A stretch of 64,000 nt of DNA, taken from assembly GCA_937862735.1 (NCBI GenBank), contig CALMDH010000243.1, positions 15,760 to 79,759 on the forward strand. Reading direction: 5' to 3'. Shown in pieces: positions 56,299-64,000 of this stretch (its first letter is position 1; each line of letters opens with the position of its first letter). Position numbers and translations under genes: made by a program. Under the pieces are notes generated by a model, which saw nothing but the letters and a program-made list of their open reading frames with translations, searched no databases and was not told the origin of the DNA. The stretch comes from M0108 sp937862735 (GTDB lineage Bacteria > Pseudomonadota > Gammaproteobacteria > Chromatiales > Chromatiaceae).

Positions 56299-56763
56299 TC
56301 AGTGACGGACCATGCGCGGGTGGGGCTGTTCGACGGGTACCGGCTCATCCACCACCAGGCCCTGGCGGACGCGCCGGCCAATCAGGACGCAGGCGGTGCC
56401 AAAGGCCTTTTCCGCCTCGCGGGCGGTCCACTCCCACTCCATGGGTGAGGCATTGGCGGGAATCTGCCAATGGCCCGTCGTCAGGATCTTGCCAATGGAG
56501 ATCTCCAGGGTCCAGTCGTGCCAGACCGTATCCGGGTCCTCTTCCTCGTAGAAATCCTGCTCCACCAGGCGCACGTAATTACCGACGGCGCCATCCATGG
56601 AGATCAGATCGTTGACGACCAGCTTGTCATCCACGCAACTGGCGTAACCGGTATGCACGGCCGTGGCCGTGGCCATGAGAGAATGCATGAGCAGGGCCGG
56701 GGTCAGACGGAGGGTGAGCGGACTGTCCCAGTCCGGCTCGGTGACTTCTTGTTCTTGCAACAT
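56299..56763 (-). CDS. Hypothetical protein
   Basis: The 154-residue product matches no family I recognise. It is mixed alpha/beta with an acidic middle (DFYEEEDPDTVWHDW) and no signal peptide or membrane helix. It starts at ATG 56763, divergent from the metallophosphatase unit. No ribosome site of note is visible. Confidence 0.7.
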   Translation of the reverse strand: MLQEQEVTEPDWDSPLTLRLTPALLMHSLMATATAVHTGYASCVDDKLVVNDLISMDGAVGNYVRLVEQDFYEEEDPDTVWHDWTLEISIGKILTTGHWQIPANASPMEWEWTAREAEKAFGTACVLIGRRVRQGLVVDEPVPVEQPHPRMVRH

Positions 56764-56871
56764 CCAGCAACTCGATCGTCAATGAGGGGCCCAAGGGGCG
56801 CACCGGCCAGCGGCGCACGTCGCCCTGGCCTTTACGCAATGATGAACCATTCGACTCCGGAGGTAAAACCC

Positions 56872-56922
56872 ATGTCAGGGCGACTCGCCAGCAACCCTCG
56901 CACCCCGGCGATGCCGCGATGA
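56872..56922 (+). CDS. 16-residue leader ORF overlapping the metallophosphatase start
   Basis: A good ribosome site (GGAGG, eight bases before the ATG) precedes a 16-codon ORF (MSGRLASNPRTPAMPR). Its stop TGA overlaps the next gene's ATG as ATGA. The metallophosphatase has no ribosome site of its own, so its translation is probably coupled to this short ORF. The peptide itself is Arg/Pro-rich and unlikely to fold. It is too short to be called with certainty as a protein-coding gene. Confidence 0.55.
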   Translation: MSGRLASNPRTPAMPR

Positions 56923-57755
56923 GGGTCGCCGTCTTTTCGGACGTCCAGGCCAATTTCCCGGCCATGGAGACCTGCGTCGCCCACATCCAGGCTTGGGCCC
57001 CGGACCTGGTGGTCATGGCCGGCGATCTCATCAACCGCGGCCCGAGCAGTGACCTGTGCCTTCGCCGTTTTCAGGAACTGCGGCAAGGCGCGGGCTGGCT
57101 ACCCCTCCTGGGCAATCATGAAGTCTGGGTCCTGCGCTGTGGTCGCGAGCCACCCACGGACCCCATCGATGCCCGCCTGCGTGCCCTGGCGGACTTTACC
57201 CATGCCCAGTTGGCGGGAACCGAGCAGTGGCTGACTGACTGGCCGGATCATCTTTGCTTCGAGGGCGAACCGGGCCGGGGCTGGGTCCATGTGACCCATG
57301 GCACGCTCCTGGGGAACCGTGACGGGATCTCGTTGCGCACCCAGGACGTCGACCTCCCCGCGCGGCTGCCCGAGGATGTCGATCTCTTCGTCACCGGCCA
57401 TACTCATCGGCCGCTGTTTCGACACTTCGCTGGGATCGACATCCTGAACATCGGCTCCGTCGGCTCGCCCTTCGATGGCGATGCGCGGGCCAGTTACGGC
57501 CAGTTGGAGTGGCATGGGGGGCGCTGGCACACCCGGATCGTACGCCTGGATTATGATCGCGCCGCGGCGGAGCGGGCCTATGAGGACACCGGCTTCCTCG
57601 ACCGGGGCGGCCCCCTGGCCCGCATCGTCTACGCTGAATGGCTCATGGCCAGGCCCCTGATCAACGGCTGGCACCAGCGTTATGGCCTGGCGGTACGCCG
57701 GGGCGAGATCTGCCCCGACGCGGCGGTGGACCATTACCTGTCCTCACTGGCCTAA
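56919..57755 (+). CDS. Calcineurin-like metallophosphoesterase
   Basis: The 278-residue product has the binuclear-metal motifs in order: FSDVQANF (first Asp), AGDLINRGP, GNHE, VTHG and TGHTHRP. The fold is a calcineurin-type phosphoesterase, cutting a phosphoester of unknown identity. ATG 56919 is the natural start because the metal site begins at residue 8. It has no Shine-Dalgarno of its own, so the leader ORF probably feeds it. It converges on the ParA gene with no intervening bases. Confidence 0.92.
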   Translation: MRVAVFSDVQANFPAMETCVAHIQAWAPDLVVMAGDLINRGPSSDLCLRRFQELRQGAGWLPLLGNHEVWVLRCGREPPTDPIDARLRALADFTHAQLAGTEQWLTDWPDHLCFEGEPGRGWVHVTHGTLLGNRDGISLRTQDVDLPARLPEDVDLFVTGHTHRPLFRHFAGIDILNIGSVGSPFDGDARASYGQLEWHGGRWHTRIVRLDYDRAAAERAYEDTGFLDRGGPLARIVYAEWLMARPLINGWHQRYGLAVRRGEICPDAAVDHYLSSLA

Positions 57756-58520
57756 TCACCCCCCTCGAGACCGCGCCAGCCCTTCCTTGATCTCCGCCCA
57801 CAAGGCCTCATAGGCCCGGGTGATGGGATTGGAGGCCGGGGCATAGGCTGGCAGCGGCATCCGGGTAAGCCCCATGCGCTCGACATCGGAGGCGTAGGGA
57901 ATGCTGGCCTTGAGAAAGGTCGGAAAGCTCTCGGGTAGCGTTTCCATCAGATGGACATGCAGGTGCTTGCGCCGGTCCACCATGGAGAAAAAGGGCATCA
58001 GATTGACCTTGCCCAGGCCATCGTGACCTTCGAGGAACTCCTGCAACTGGTCCAGCGTGCGGGCGGAGAGGGTCGTCGGGATCATGGGCACCAGCAGGGC
58101 ATGACTGGCGCGGAAGACATTTTCCGACACTAGGGAGATGCTGGGAGGACAATCGAGGAAGACATAGTCGTAGGCGATGGCCATCGGCGCCAGCAACTTC
58201 TGTAACTGCTTGGTGGGGCGTTTGTTGTCCTCCAGCAGCAAATCCATGTTGCGGTAGGAAAAGTCCGCCGGCAACAGATCAAGACCGGCGAAATCCGTCC
58301 CTTTTACCAGGTTATCCAGGTCATGATGACCAGCCACCAGAGCCCGGGTGCCGCCTTTCACCTTGGGTTTGACCCGGAAGTAATAAGTCGCCGCGCCCTG
58401 GGGATCCAGATCCCAGATCAGCGTCCGGTTGCCCTCCCGCGCGGACAAATAAGCGAGGTTGACCGCCGTCGCCGTCTTACCGACGCCGCCCTTGATATTG
58501 TAGGAAGCGATGATCTTCAT
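57756..58520 (-). CDS. ParA/MinD-family ATPase
   Basis: The 254-residue product has the deviant Walker A (KGGVGKTA, 10-17) with the signature lysine, plus FLDCPPSISL for the switch II. Such ATPases position plasmids, chromosomes or large complexes on the nucleoid. No parB lies beside it. The gene overlaps the CHAD-protein gene as ATGA, suggesting the pair acts together. Polyphosphate-granule placement is a possibility because CHAD proteins bind polyphosphate. Confidence 0.9.
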   Translation of the reverse strand: MKIIASYNIKGGVGKTATAVNLAYLSAREGNRTLIWDLDPQGAATYYFRVKPKVKGGTRALVAGHHDLDNLVKGTDFAGLDLLPADFSYRNMDLLLEDNKRPTKQLQKLLAPMAIAYDYVFLDCPPSISLVSENVFRASHALLVPMIPTTLSARTLDQLQEFLEGHDGLGKVNLMPFFSMVDRRKHLHVHLMETLPESFPTFLKASIPYASDVERMGLTRMPLPAYAPASNPITRAYEALWAEIKEGLARSRGG

Positions 58521-60100
58521 GCCCCTTTCCTCCGCCGCTTCGCTGGGGCGAAGAGTGCGTTGAAGAGGGCCTGGTGCCCCTCACTGTCGAAGGTCGCGAA
58601 GATCTGCGCGAACTCTTCCCGCGCCCGGTGCTGCTGTTCCAGCAGGTGTCCGACCAGGACCCCCATGGTCAGGAGGGTATCGGTGCTGGCGTGGGTTTCG
58701 TCACGCATCCGCTGGGCCATGTCGCGCAAATGATCGGCCTGCACCGCCAGGTCCTGGAAATTACCCAGATTGTCAAGCAGGACCTTCATCAGTTTCACCA
58801 GTTGACGCACCTCCTGCTTCGGGTAGAGGCTATCGAAAAACTCGATGAGGTAGCGCAGTTTTTTGCAACTCTTGCGGAGTTCGTGCATGTCCTCCGGGGG
58901 TGAGTCCGGGGTGATCGCCCGCCCTTCCTTGCGCACGCGCCGGTACATGGTCCAGATGCGCTCATCCGCCACGGCCTTGACCGGACGCATGGCATTGGGG
59001 ACGACCGACTGCTCGGGTACCGGGGCTTCGAGAAAGGCCCGCCAGTCACGCAGCAGGTCACGCAAGCGTTTGGAATCCAGATGCGCCACCAGTGCCTTCT
59101 GCTCGGCACCGTAATGGGCATGGATGAAGTCCCGCAGGGGCTCCAGGTGGTGTCGCAGAGCCTCAGGCAGGCTGCTCTGAAAATCGTTGAAATCGAGAAG
59201 ATAGACATCGAGGTCCCGGACTGGGCCAGTGAACTCGCCCAGCCAGCCGAAGGCATCCTTGTAACGCTCGACCAGGTCGGCGGCAAAGACGTCCTTGATC
59301 TGGGTCAGGGCGGAGCGGGTCCGGCGCACGGCCACGCGCAGATCGTGGAGAAACTCCGAATCCAGGTTCTCGCGGGTCCCCGGGATGTTGACCTCGATGG
59401 TGTTAAGCAGGTGCAGCAGGATCTCCTTCGCCGTGGCATCGGCGCGGCGTTGCGGATCGAGCCGGAAATCAAGCTGAGAACTGTAGTCCAGGGCTCGGCG
59501 CCCGGCGGCCGCCAGAGCCTCTTCCAGCAGTTCGGCGCGGGCCAGTGATAGCTTCAGGTCTTGTTGCAGGAGGCGCGCCGTTGCCTGTAACTCCTCATCA
59601 TAGCCCTTGACGCCATGTAACCGCAGCAGGACGGAAATAGGACCCTGGCGCTCGCGGCCCTTGTCCACGTAGCGGTTCTGCTCCAGTTCCAGACGGACGA
59701 CGGTCTTGTCGTCCTCGTTGAGGAGGCGCCAACTGATGAGGCGCGAATGCACATCCAGCAAGGGCAGGAGGCGGCGGATGCCCACCAGGCTCGCCAGGCG
59801 GTCGATCTCCGGGATGCTGGGGAGATCGGCGGCGAAGCCGGGATCCCGGTCGGTACTCCACGCCAGCGTCGGGGCTTCACCATGGAGGTCACGCCAGATC
59901 AGCTCCCGCTGGGAACCATCGCCGCGCTCTTCCAACAGGGAGCCGGCCTGATACAGACTCCAATCGAAGGTGTCATAGAAACGGCGGATCAATTCTTGGG
60001 GCTCATCCTCAGTCACGCTATAGCGCCCCTCAAAGGCATCCTTGATGCCCTGTAGGTCGGTCCCATCGGGAACCAGATAGGCCTGAGCAAATTCGTTCAT
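58517..60100 (-). CDS. CHAD-domain protein with CYTH-like N-terminus
   Basis: The 527-residue product has two parts. The C-terminal CHAD domain (from about residue 225) is histidine- and basic-rich (FLHDLRVAVRRTRSAL, HELRKSCKKLRYLIEF). CHAD domains bind polyphosphate. The N-terminal part reads like a degenerate CYTH/triphosphate tunnel fold, but the ExExK motif of active enzymes is not evident, so it may be inactive. It sits with a ParA-like ATPase, and the two may place polyphosphate granules. ATG 60100. Confidence 0.88.
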   Translation of the reverse strand: MNEFAQAYLVPDGTDLQGIKDAFEGRYSVTEDEPQELIRRFYDTFDWSLYQAGSLLEERGDGSQRELIWRDLHGEAPTLAWSTDRDPGFAADLPSIPEIDRLASLVGIRRLLPLLDVHSRLISWRLLNEDDKTVVRLELEQNRYVDKGRERQGPISVLLRLHGVKGYDEELQATARLLQQDLKLSLARAELLEEALAAAGRRALDYSSQLDFRLDPQRRADATAKEILLHLLNTIEVNIPGTRENLDSEFLHDLRVAVRRTRSALTQIKDVFAADLVERYKDAFGWLGEFTGPVRDLDVYLLDFNDFQSSLPEALRHHLEPLRDFIHAHYGAEQKALVAHLDSKRLRDLLRDWRAFLEAPVPEQSVVPNAMRPVKAVADERIWTMYRRVRKEGRAITPDSPPEDMHELRKSCKKLRYLIEFFDSLYPKQEVRQLVKLMKVLLDNLGNFQDLAVQADHLRDMAQRMRDETHASTDTLLTMGVLVGHLLEQQHRAREEFAQIFATFDSEGHQALFNALFAPAKRRRKGA

Positions 60101-60312
60101 TGATGGATGTATCGTCCTCTTAGGTTGCTATGATGGAAACCATTGGTGGCCCGCCCTGCCTGTGTCAGCGGACTGGGAGCGCCACCCGCCTTCTCCCCCA
60201 CCCAGGCGATGCAGGTCATCTGGAGGGGGAGCGGCTTCATGATGTTGATTTGCAACAAGCTCGATGTTACGCGACTTTTGCCTTGCCGACCAGATAATCC
60301 CACGACAGCTCC

Positions 60313-61125
60313 ATGTTTCCCCCACCCCGCAAGCGCTTCGGACAGAACTTCCTCCAGGACCCGACAATCATCGAGCAAATCCTGACCGCCATCGCCCCCC
60401 AGGCCGGGGATCGCCTGGTGGAGATTGGCCCCGGCCGGGGGGCCATTTCCCAGCCCCTGTTGCGCCAGGCGGGTCGTTTGGACGTGGTGGAACTGGATCG
60501 GGATCTGATCGAACCCCTAAGGCGGGCCTGCCAGGGCTTTGGCCACCTGACCATTCACCAGGCCGACGCCCTCGCCTTCGCGCTTTGTCCACTCGCGGGC
60601 CCCAACGGTAAAGTGCGCATCGTCGGCAACCTACCCTATAACATCTCCACCCCTCTCCTCTTTCGTTTCCTGGAGCAAAAGGCTTGCATTCAGGATCTGC
60701 ACCTGATGCTACAAAAGGAGGTGGTGGACCGTATCGTGGCCCCCCCAGGGTCCAAGACTTACGGGCGCCTGTCGGTGATGGTCCAGACCTGGTGCCAGGC
60801 CTTGGCCCTGTTCGATATCCCCGCCCAGGCCTTCTTTCCCGCGCCCAAGGTCAACTCCGCCTTTCTGCGCCTACTGCCCCTGGATCCCGTACCCCACACA
60901 CCACGCAATCCTCGCCACCACGCCCATCTGGTGGCCCTCGCCTTCTCTCAGCGCCGAAAGACCTTACGTAATAGCCTTAAGGACCTGGTCAGTTCGGCGG
61001 ATTTTGACCGATTGAAGATTGATCCGGGTCAACGAGCCGAGGATTTGCCCGTCTCAGCCTTTGTTGCTTTGGCTGATGTGACATGTAATACCTCATCTGA
61101 TGACCACGAAAGTGGCAAGAGTTAG
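60313..61125 (+). CDS. rsmA: 16S rRNA dimethyladenosine transferase (KsgA)
   Basis: RsmA dimethylates two adjacent adenosines near the 3' end of 16S rRNA. The 270-residue product has FGQNFLQDPTIIEQI, the SAM motif EIGPGRGA (37-44) and the catalytic NLPYNIS (106-112). The C-terminus carries a short extra tail. ATG 60313 is the family start. It leads into lon with 23 bases between, divergent from the CHAD gene. Confidence 0.96.
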   Translation: MFPPPRKRFGQNFLQDPTIIEQILTAIAPQAGDRLVEIGPGRGAISQPLLRQAGRLDVVELDRDLIEPLRRACQGFGHLTIHQADALAFALCPLAGPNGKVRIVGNLPYNISTPLLFRFLEQKACIQDLHLMLQKEVVDRIVAPPGSKTYGRLSVMVQTWCQALALFDIPAQAFFPAPKVNSAFLRLLPLDPVPHTPRNPRHHAHLVALAFSQRRKTLRNSLKDLVSSADFDRLKIDPGQRAEDLPVSAFVALADVTCNTSSDDHESGKS

Positions 61126-61148
61126 CGTTTAGCCGCAGGCGAAGTACC

Positions 61149-63599
61149 ATGAACGATCTTGAGGACCAGCCGGAAACCATCAACCCTGAGGCATCAGCGG
61201 ACGCCGATGCCACGGAACAGCAACCGGAGGAAATAAGGGTCGAGCCCGCCATGCCCGCCCGCGTCAAGGACGTGCTGCCGGGCATCATCCATTTGCTGCC
61301 CGTGGCGGCGCGCCCTTTCTTTCCCGGCCAGGCGGTTCCGCTACTCATGTCCGCCAAGCACTGGGCCAAGACGATCCGGGCCGTGGTGGAATCGGATAAC
61401 AAAATCCTGGGCGTCGTACTCGTGACGGGCGATACCGCGGAGGAATCCCAGCCCGAGCATTTTTTTAGCGTCGGGACGGCCTGTCGGGTCCATCGCGTAC
61501 ACGAGCAGGAGGGCTACCTTCAGGTCCTGGTGGAGTGTCTTCATCGCTTTCGGATCGAACATTGGGTTGCACGACGGGCGCCTTTCTCCGCCCGCGTCGA
61601 GTATCTACCCGAACCGAGTCGCGAACCAGATGGCGATGTCAAGGCTTATGCCATGGCCGTCATCAACACCATCAAGGAACTCCTACCCCTCAACCCTCTG
61701 TACGTGGAGGAGCTTCGGGTCTTCCTCGACCGTTTCGGGCCCGACGATCCGTCTCACCTGTCCGATTTCGCCGCCAGTCTGACGACCTCCAACAAGGAAC
61801 AACTCCAGGAAGTCCTGGAGGCGGTCGACCTGCTCAAGCGGATGGAAAAGGTCCTGATCCTGCTCAACAACGAACTGGAACTGGCCCGCGCGCAGCAAAA
61901 GATCAGGCAGTCGGTTGAAGAACGCATGCATAAACAGCAGCGTGACTTTTTCCTCAGGGAACAACTCAAGGTCATTCAAAAGGAACTGGGGCTGGCAAAG
62001 GACGACCGCACCGCGGAACTCGACAAATTCAAGGAACGTCTCAAGGGCTTGACCCTCACCGCCGAGGCCCAGAAACGGGTGGACGAGGAACTGGAAAAGA
62101 TGGCCATCCTGGAAACGGGATCGCCAGAATATTCGGTTACGCGCAATTACCTGGACTGGATCACCACCCTACCCTGGGGCAAGTATTCCCAGGATAAGCT
62201 GGATCTAAAACGCGCTCGCCGCTGCCTGGAGCGTGACCACTACGGTCTGGCGGACGTCAAGACCCGCATCCTGGAATTTCTGGCGGTGGGTATCCACAAG
62301 GGCGAGATCGCCGGTTCCATCATCCTGCTGGTGGGTCCCCCCGGCGTGGGCAAGACCTCGGTAGGCCGTTCCATCGCCGATGCCCTGGGGCGTCGCTTCT
62401 ACCGCTTTTCAGTAGGCGGCATTCGCGATGAGGCCGAAATCAAGGGGCATCGTCGAACCTATATTGGCGCCATGCCGGGCAAGTTTCTCCAGGCGGTCAA
62501 GGATACGGGTACCGCCAATCCGGTCATCATGCTTGATGAAATCGACAAGATTGGTTCCTCCTACCACGGCGACCCGGCCTCCGCCCTGCTCGAGGTCTTG
62601 GACCCCGAACAAAACGTTGACTTTCTCGACCATTACCTGGATTTGCGCTTTGACCTTTCCAAAGTGCTCTTCGTCTGTACCGCCAACCAGATGGACAGCA
62701 TCCCTGGTCCCCTCTTGGACCGTATGGAGGTCATCCCCTTGTCGGGTTACATCCTGGAGGAAAAGCTCAATATCGCCAGGAAGTACCTGCTCCCCCGCCA
62801 GATCGACAAGGCCGGCCTGGCGAAACGCGCCGTAAGGCTGGATACGGCGACCTTGCGTGCGGTCATCAGCGGCTACGCCCGGGATGCCGGCGTCCGTCGC
62901 CTGGACAAGCAATTGGGCAAGATCGTCAGGAAATCCGCGGTCCGGATGCTGGAAGGACAGGAACCTCCAATTGAGGTGAAAGAAGCGCAACTCAAGGAGT
63001 TCCTTGGTAGTCCGATCTTTCGGGACGATCGCAAACTCGGCGGTCCCGGCGTGGTCACCGGCTTGGCATGGACCGCGATGGGCGGCGCCACCCTGGCCAT
63101 CGAGGCCGTGCGCACCCACGGCTTCACGCGCGGCTTCAAGCTTACAGGGCAGTTGGGCGATGTCATGAAGGAATCCGCGGAGATCGCCTATGGCTACGTC
63201 GTCAGTCACGCCGAGGATTTTGGCATTGACCCGGCCTATTTCGAAAAGTCGTTCATTCACGTCCATGTTCCCGCCGGCGCCACCCCCAAGGATGGACCCT
63301 CCGCTGGGATTACCCTTGCCAGTGCCCTGATCTCACTCGCCAGGAAGCAACCCGTGCGACGTCTCGCCATGACGGGCGAGCTGACGCTCACCGGCGCGGT
63401 CTTCCCAGTCGGCGGTATCCGGGAAAAACTCATCGCCGCCCGTCGGTCCGGCATCAGGGAAATCATTCTTCCCGCTGACAATCAGGGGGAATTTGAGGAG
63501 GTTCCGGATTACGTGCAACAAGGGCTGACAATACACTTCGCAACACGTTATGAAGAGGTCATGCCGCTCCTGTTCAAGGAGAAACCTCTCAAGCACTAG
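61149..63599 (+). CDS. lon: ATP-dependent Lon protease
   Basis: Lon degrades misfolded and regulatory proteins in the cytosol. The 816-residue product has the N-terminal substrate domain, Walker A GPPGVGKT (396-403) and Walker B in the AAA+ core. The proteolytic Ser-Lys dyad is S718 (KDGPSAG) and K760 (GGIREKLIAA). The first 40 residues are an Ala/Glu-rich extension absent in E. coli Lon. It converges with the rRNA operon. Confidence 0.97.
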   Translation: MNDLEDQPETINPEASADADATEQQPEEIRVEPAMPARVKDVLPGIIHLLPVAARPFFPGQAVPLLMSAKHWAKTIRAVVESDNKILGVVLVTGDTAEESQPEHFFSVGTACRVHRVHEQEGYLQVLVECLHRFRIEHWVARRAPFSARVEYLPEPSREPDGDVKAYAMAVINTIKELLPLNPLYVEELRVFLDRFGPDDPSHLSDFAASLTTSNKEQLQEVLEAVDLLKRMEKVLILLNNELELARAQQKIRQSVEERMHKQQRDFFLREQLKVIQKELGLAKDDRTAELDKFKERLKGLTLTAEAQKRVDEELEKMAILETGSPEYSVTRNYLDWITTLPWGKYSQDKLDLKRARRCLERDHYGLADVKTRILEFLAVGIHKGEIAGSIILLVGPPGVGKTSVGRSIADALGRRFYRFSVGGIRDEAEIKGHRRTYIGAMPGKFLQAVKDTGTANPVIMLDEIDKIGSSYHGDPASALLEVLDPEQNVDFLDHYLDLRFDLSKVLFVCTANQMDSIPGPLLDRMEVIPLSGYILEEKLNIARKYLLPRQIDKAGLAKRAVRLDTATLRAVISGYARDAGVRRLDKQLGKIVRKSAVRMLEGQEPPIEVKEAQLKEFLGSPIFRDDRKLGGPGVVTGLAWTAMGGATLAIEAVRTHGFTRGFKLTGQLGDVMKESAEIAYGYVVSHAEDFGIDPAYFEKSFIHVHVPAGATPKDGPSAGITLASALISLARKQPVRRLAMTGELTLTGAVFPVGGIREKLIAARRSGIREIILPADNQGEFEEVPDYVQQGLTIHFATRYEEVMPLLFKEKPLKH

Positions 63600-63925
63600 A
63601 GAAATCCCATTTCATTTTAAAATTAGAGACTGCTTCACCCCTGATAGTGGGGTTAAGGAGGGTTTTTTCCTGGATTTTTGCGGAAAGCATGGATGCTTAG
63701 TTCCGCCTCCTGAAACCTCATGTGAAAAACTAACGCCCATAAAAAACAATAATTTGGGCACCAAGGACACTAATGGTTACTGCCCGGCTGAAGCCCCCTG
63801 TTCCGAAGCACAATCCCCTGGGGCTGCACCCCTGGCAGGGGGGGGTTGGAGACAGGATCATCCTGGCCATTTAGGCTTGGCGTGGAGGATCAGTTCCACC
63901 GCCGCAAATATTTTTTGGCCCCCAA
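63600..63925. other. Spacer between lon and the rRNA operon terminator
   Basis: About 325 bases with no convincing gene. A CACCCC/GGGGT hairpin (about 63635-63655) is followed by a TTTTTT run 12 bases later and could end lon transcription, though loosely. A larger CCCCTGG/CAGGGG inverted repeat lies near 63820-63845. Nothing else was recognised. Confidence 0.45.
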
Positions 63926-63960
63926 ACAAAAACCCCGACGTCTGAAGAGACGCCGGGGTT
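63926..63960 (-). terminator. rRNA operon terminator
   Basis: On the minus strand a long stem (AACCCCGGCGTCT paired with AGACGTCGGGGTT, one mismatch) has a four-base loop and ends in a TTTTTG run. It lies about 11 bases beyond the 3' end of the 5S rRNA, the expected place for the operon's terminator. Confidence 0.85.
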
Positions 63961-63971
63961 GGGGGATAAGG

Positions 63972-64000
63972 ACCTGGCGGTGACCTACTTTCACATGGGG
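63972..64000 (-). rRNA. rrf: 5S ribosomal RNA, 3' end only
   Basis: The last 29 bases, read on the minus strand (CCCCATGTGAAAGTAGGTCA then CCGCCAGG), match the 3' end of bacterial 5S rRNA (E. coli: CCCCATGCGAGAGTAGGG, then CTGCCAGG). The rest of the gene and the operon lie beyond the right edge. The exact 3' end is approximate. Confidence 0.88.

Overview
The window looks like chromosome of a high-GC gammaproteobacterium. The best guess is a purple sulfur bacterium or close relative (Chromatiales). This rests on a classic gammaproteobacterial rimP-nusA-infB-rbfA-truB-rpsO-pnp block, a MetA of the C146/H239/E241 type, a nagZ-hpt-methylthioinosine phosphorylase neighbourhood, an octaheme HAO-type cytochrome and an NnrU-like protein. 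It rests on protein resemblance only and was not tested by any search.

Layout. 1-2.4 kb: a truncated lipoprotein whose front end is overrun by a GGNCCN repeat, a PiuC-type Fe(II)/2-oxoglutarate hydroxylase and a hypothetical protein. 2.46-12.13 kb: a tight five-gene minus-strand operon with a DrmA-like helicase, a DrmB-like DUF1998 protein, a small SF1 ATPase, a protein of unknown family and a NERD nuclease-SF1 helicase fusion. It has the core of DISARM but no methyltransferase and no phospholipase-D gene, and is the best candidate for an undescribed defence system. 12.13-13.1 kb: a gene-poor, AT-richer spacer. 13.1-23.2 kb: the transcription/translation operon, read leftward from a promoter at 23.2 kb through a leader with two intrinsic terminators and a possible antiterminator.

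23.3-36.3 kb: SprT, MetA, a P-loop protein, MTI phosphorylase, hemerythrin, Hpt, NagZ, two orphan DppBC-type permeases, an L,D-transpeptidase, NnrU, an ABC-2 exporter and an FAD oxidoreductase. 36.5-39 kb: a TPR protein and an octaheme hydroxylamine-oxidoreductase-like cytochrome with an FNR-type site upstream. 39-43.2 kb: lipA and lutABC. 43.4-45.1 kb: a glycosyltransferase and a CDP-alcohol phosphatidyltransferase. 45.2-53.5 kb: two periplasmic binding proteins followed by two hybrid histidine kinases, apparently one sensory phosphorelay. 53.6-57.8 kb: purM-purN, small hypothetical genes, and a metallophosphatase translated through a 16-residue leader ORF. 57.8-60.1 kb: a ParA/CHAD pair. 60.3-63.6 kb: rsmA and lon. 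The last bases are the 3' end of a minus-strand 5S rRNA with its terminator.

No CRISPR array, tRNA, insertion sequence or integrase was recognised. Start codons were re-chosen where the longest open frame ran past a good ribosome-binding site or the family's usual N-terminus.
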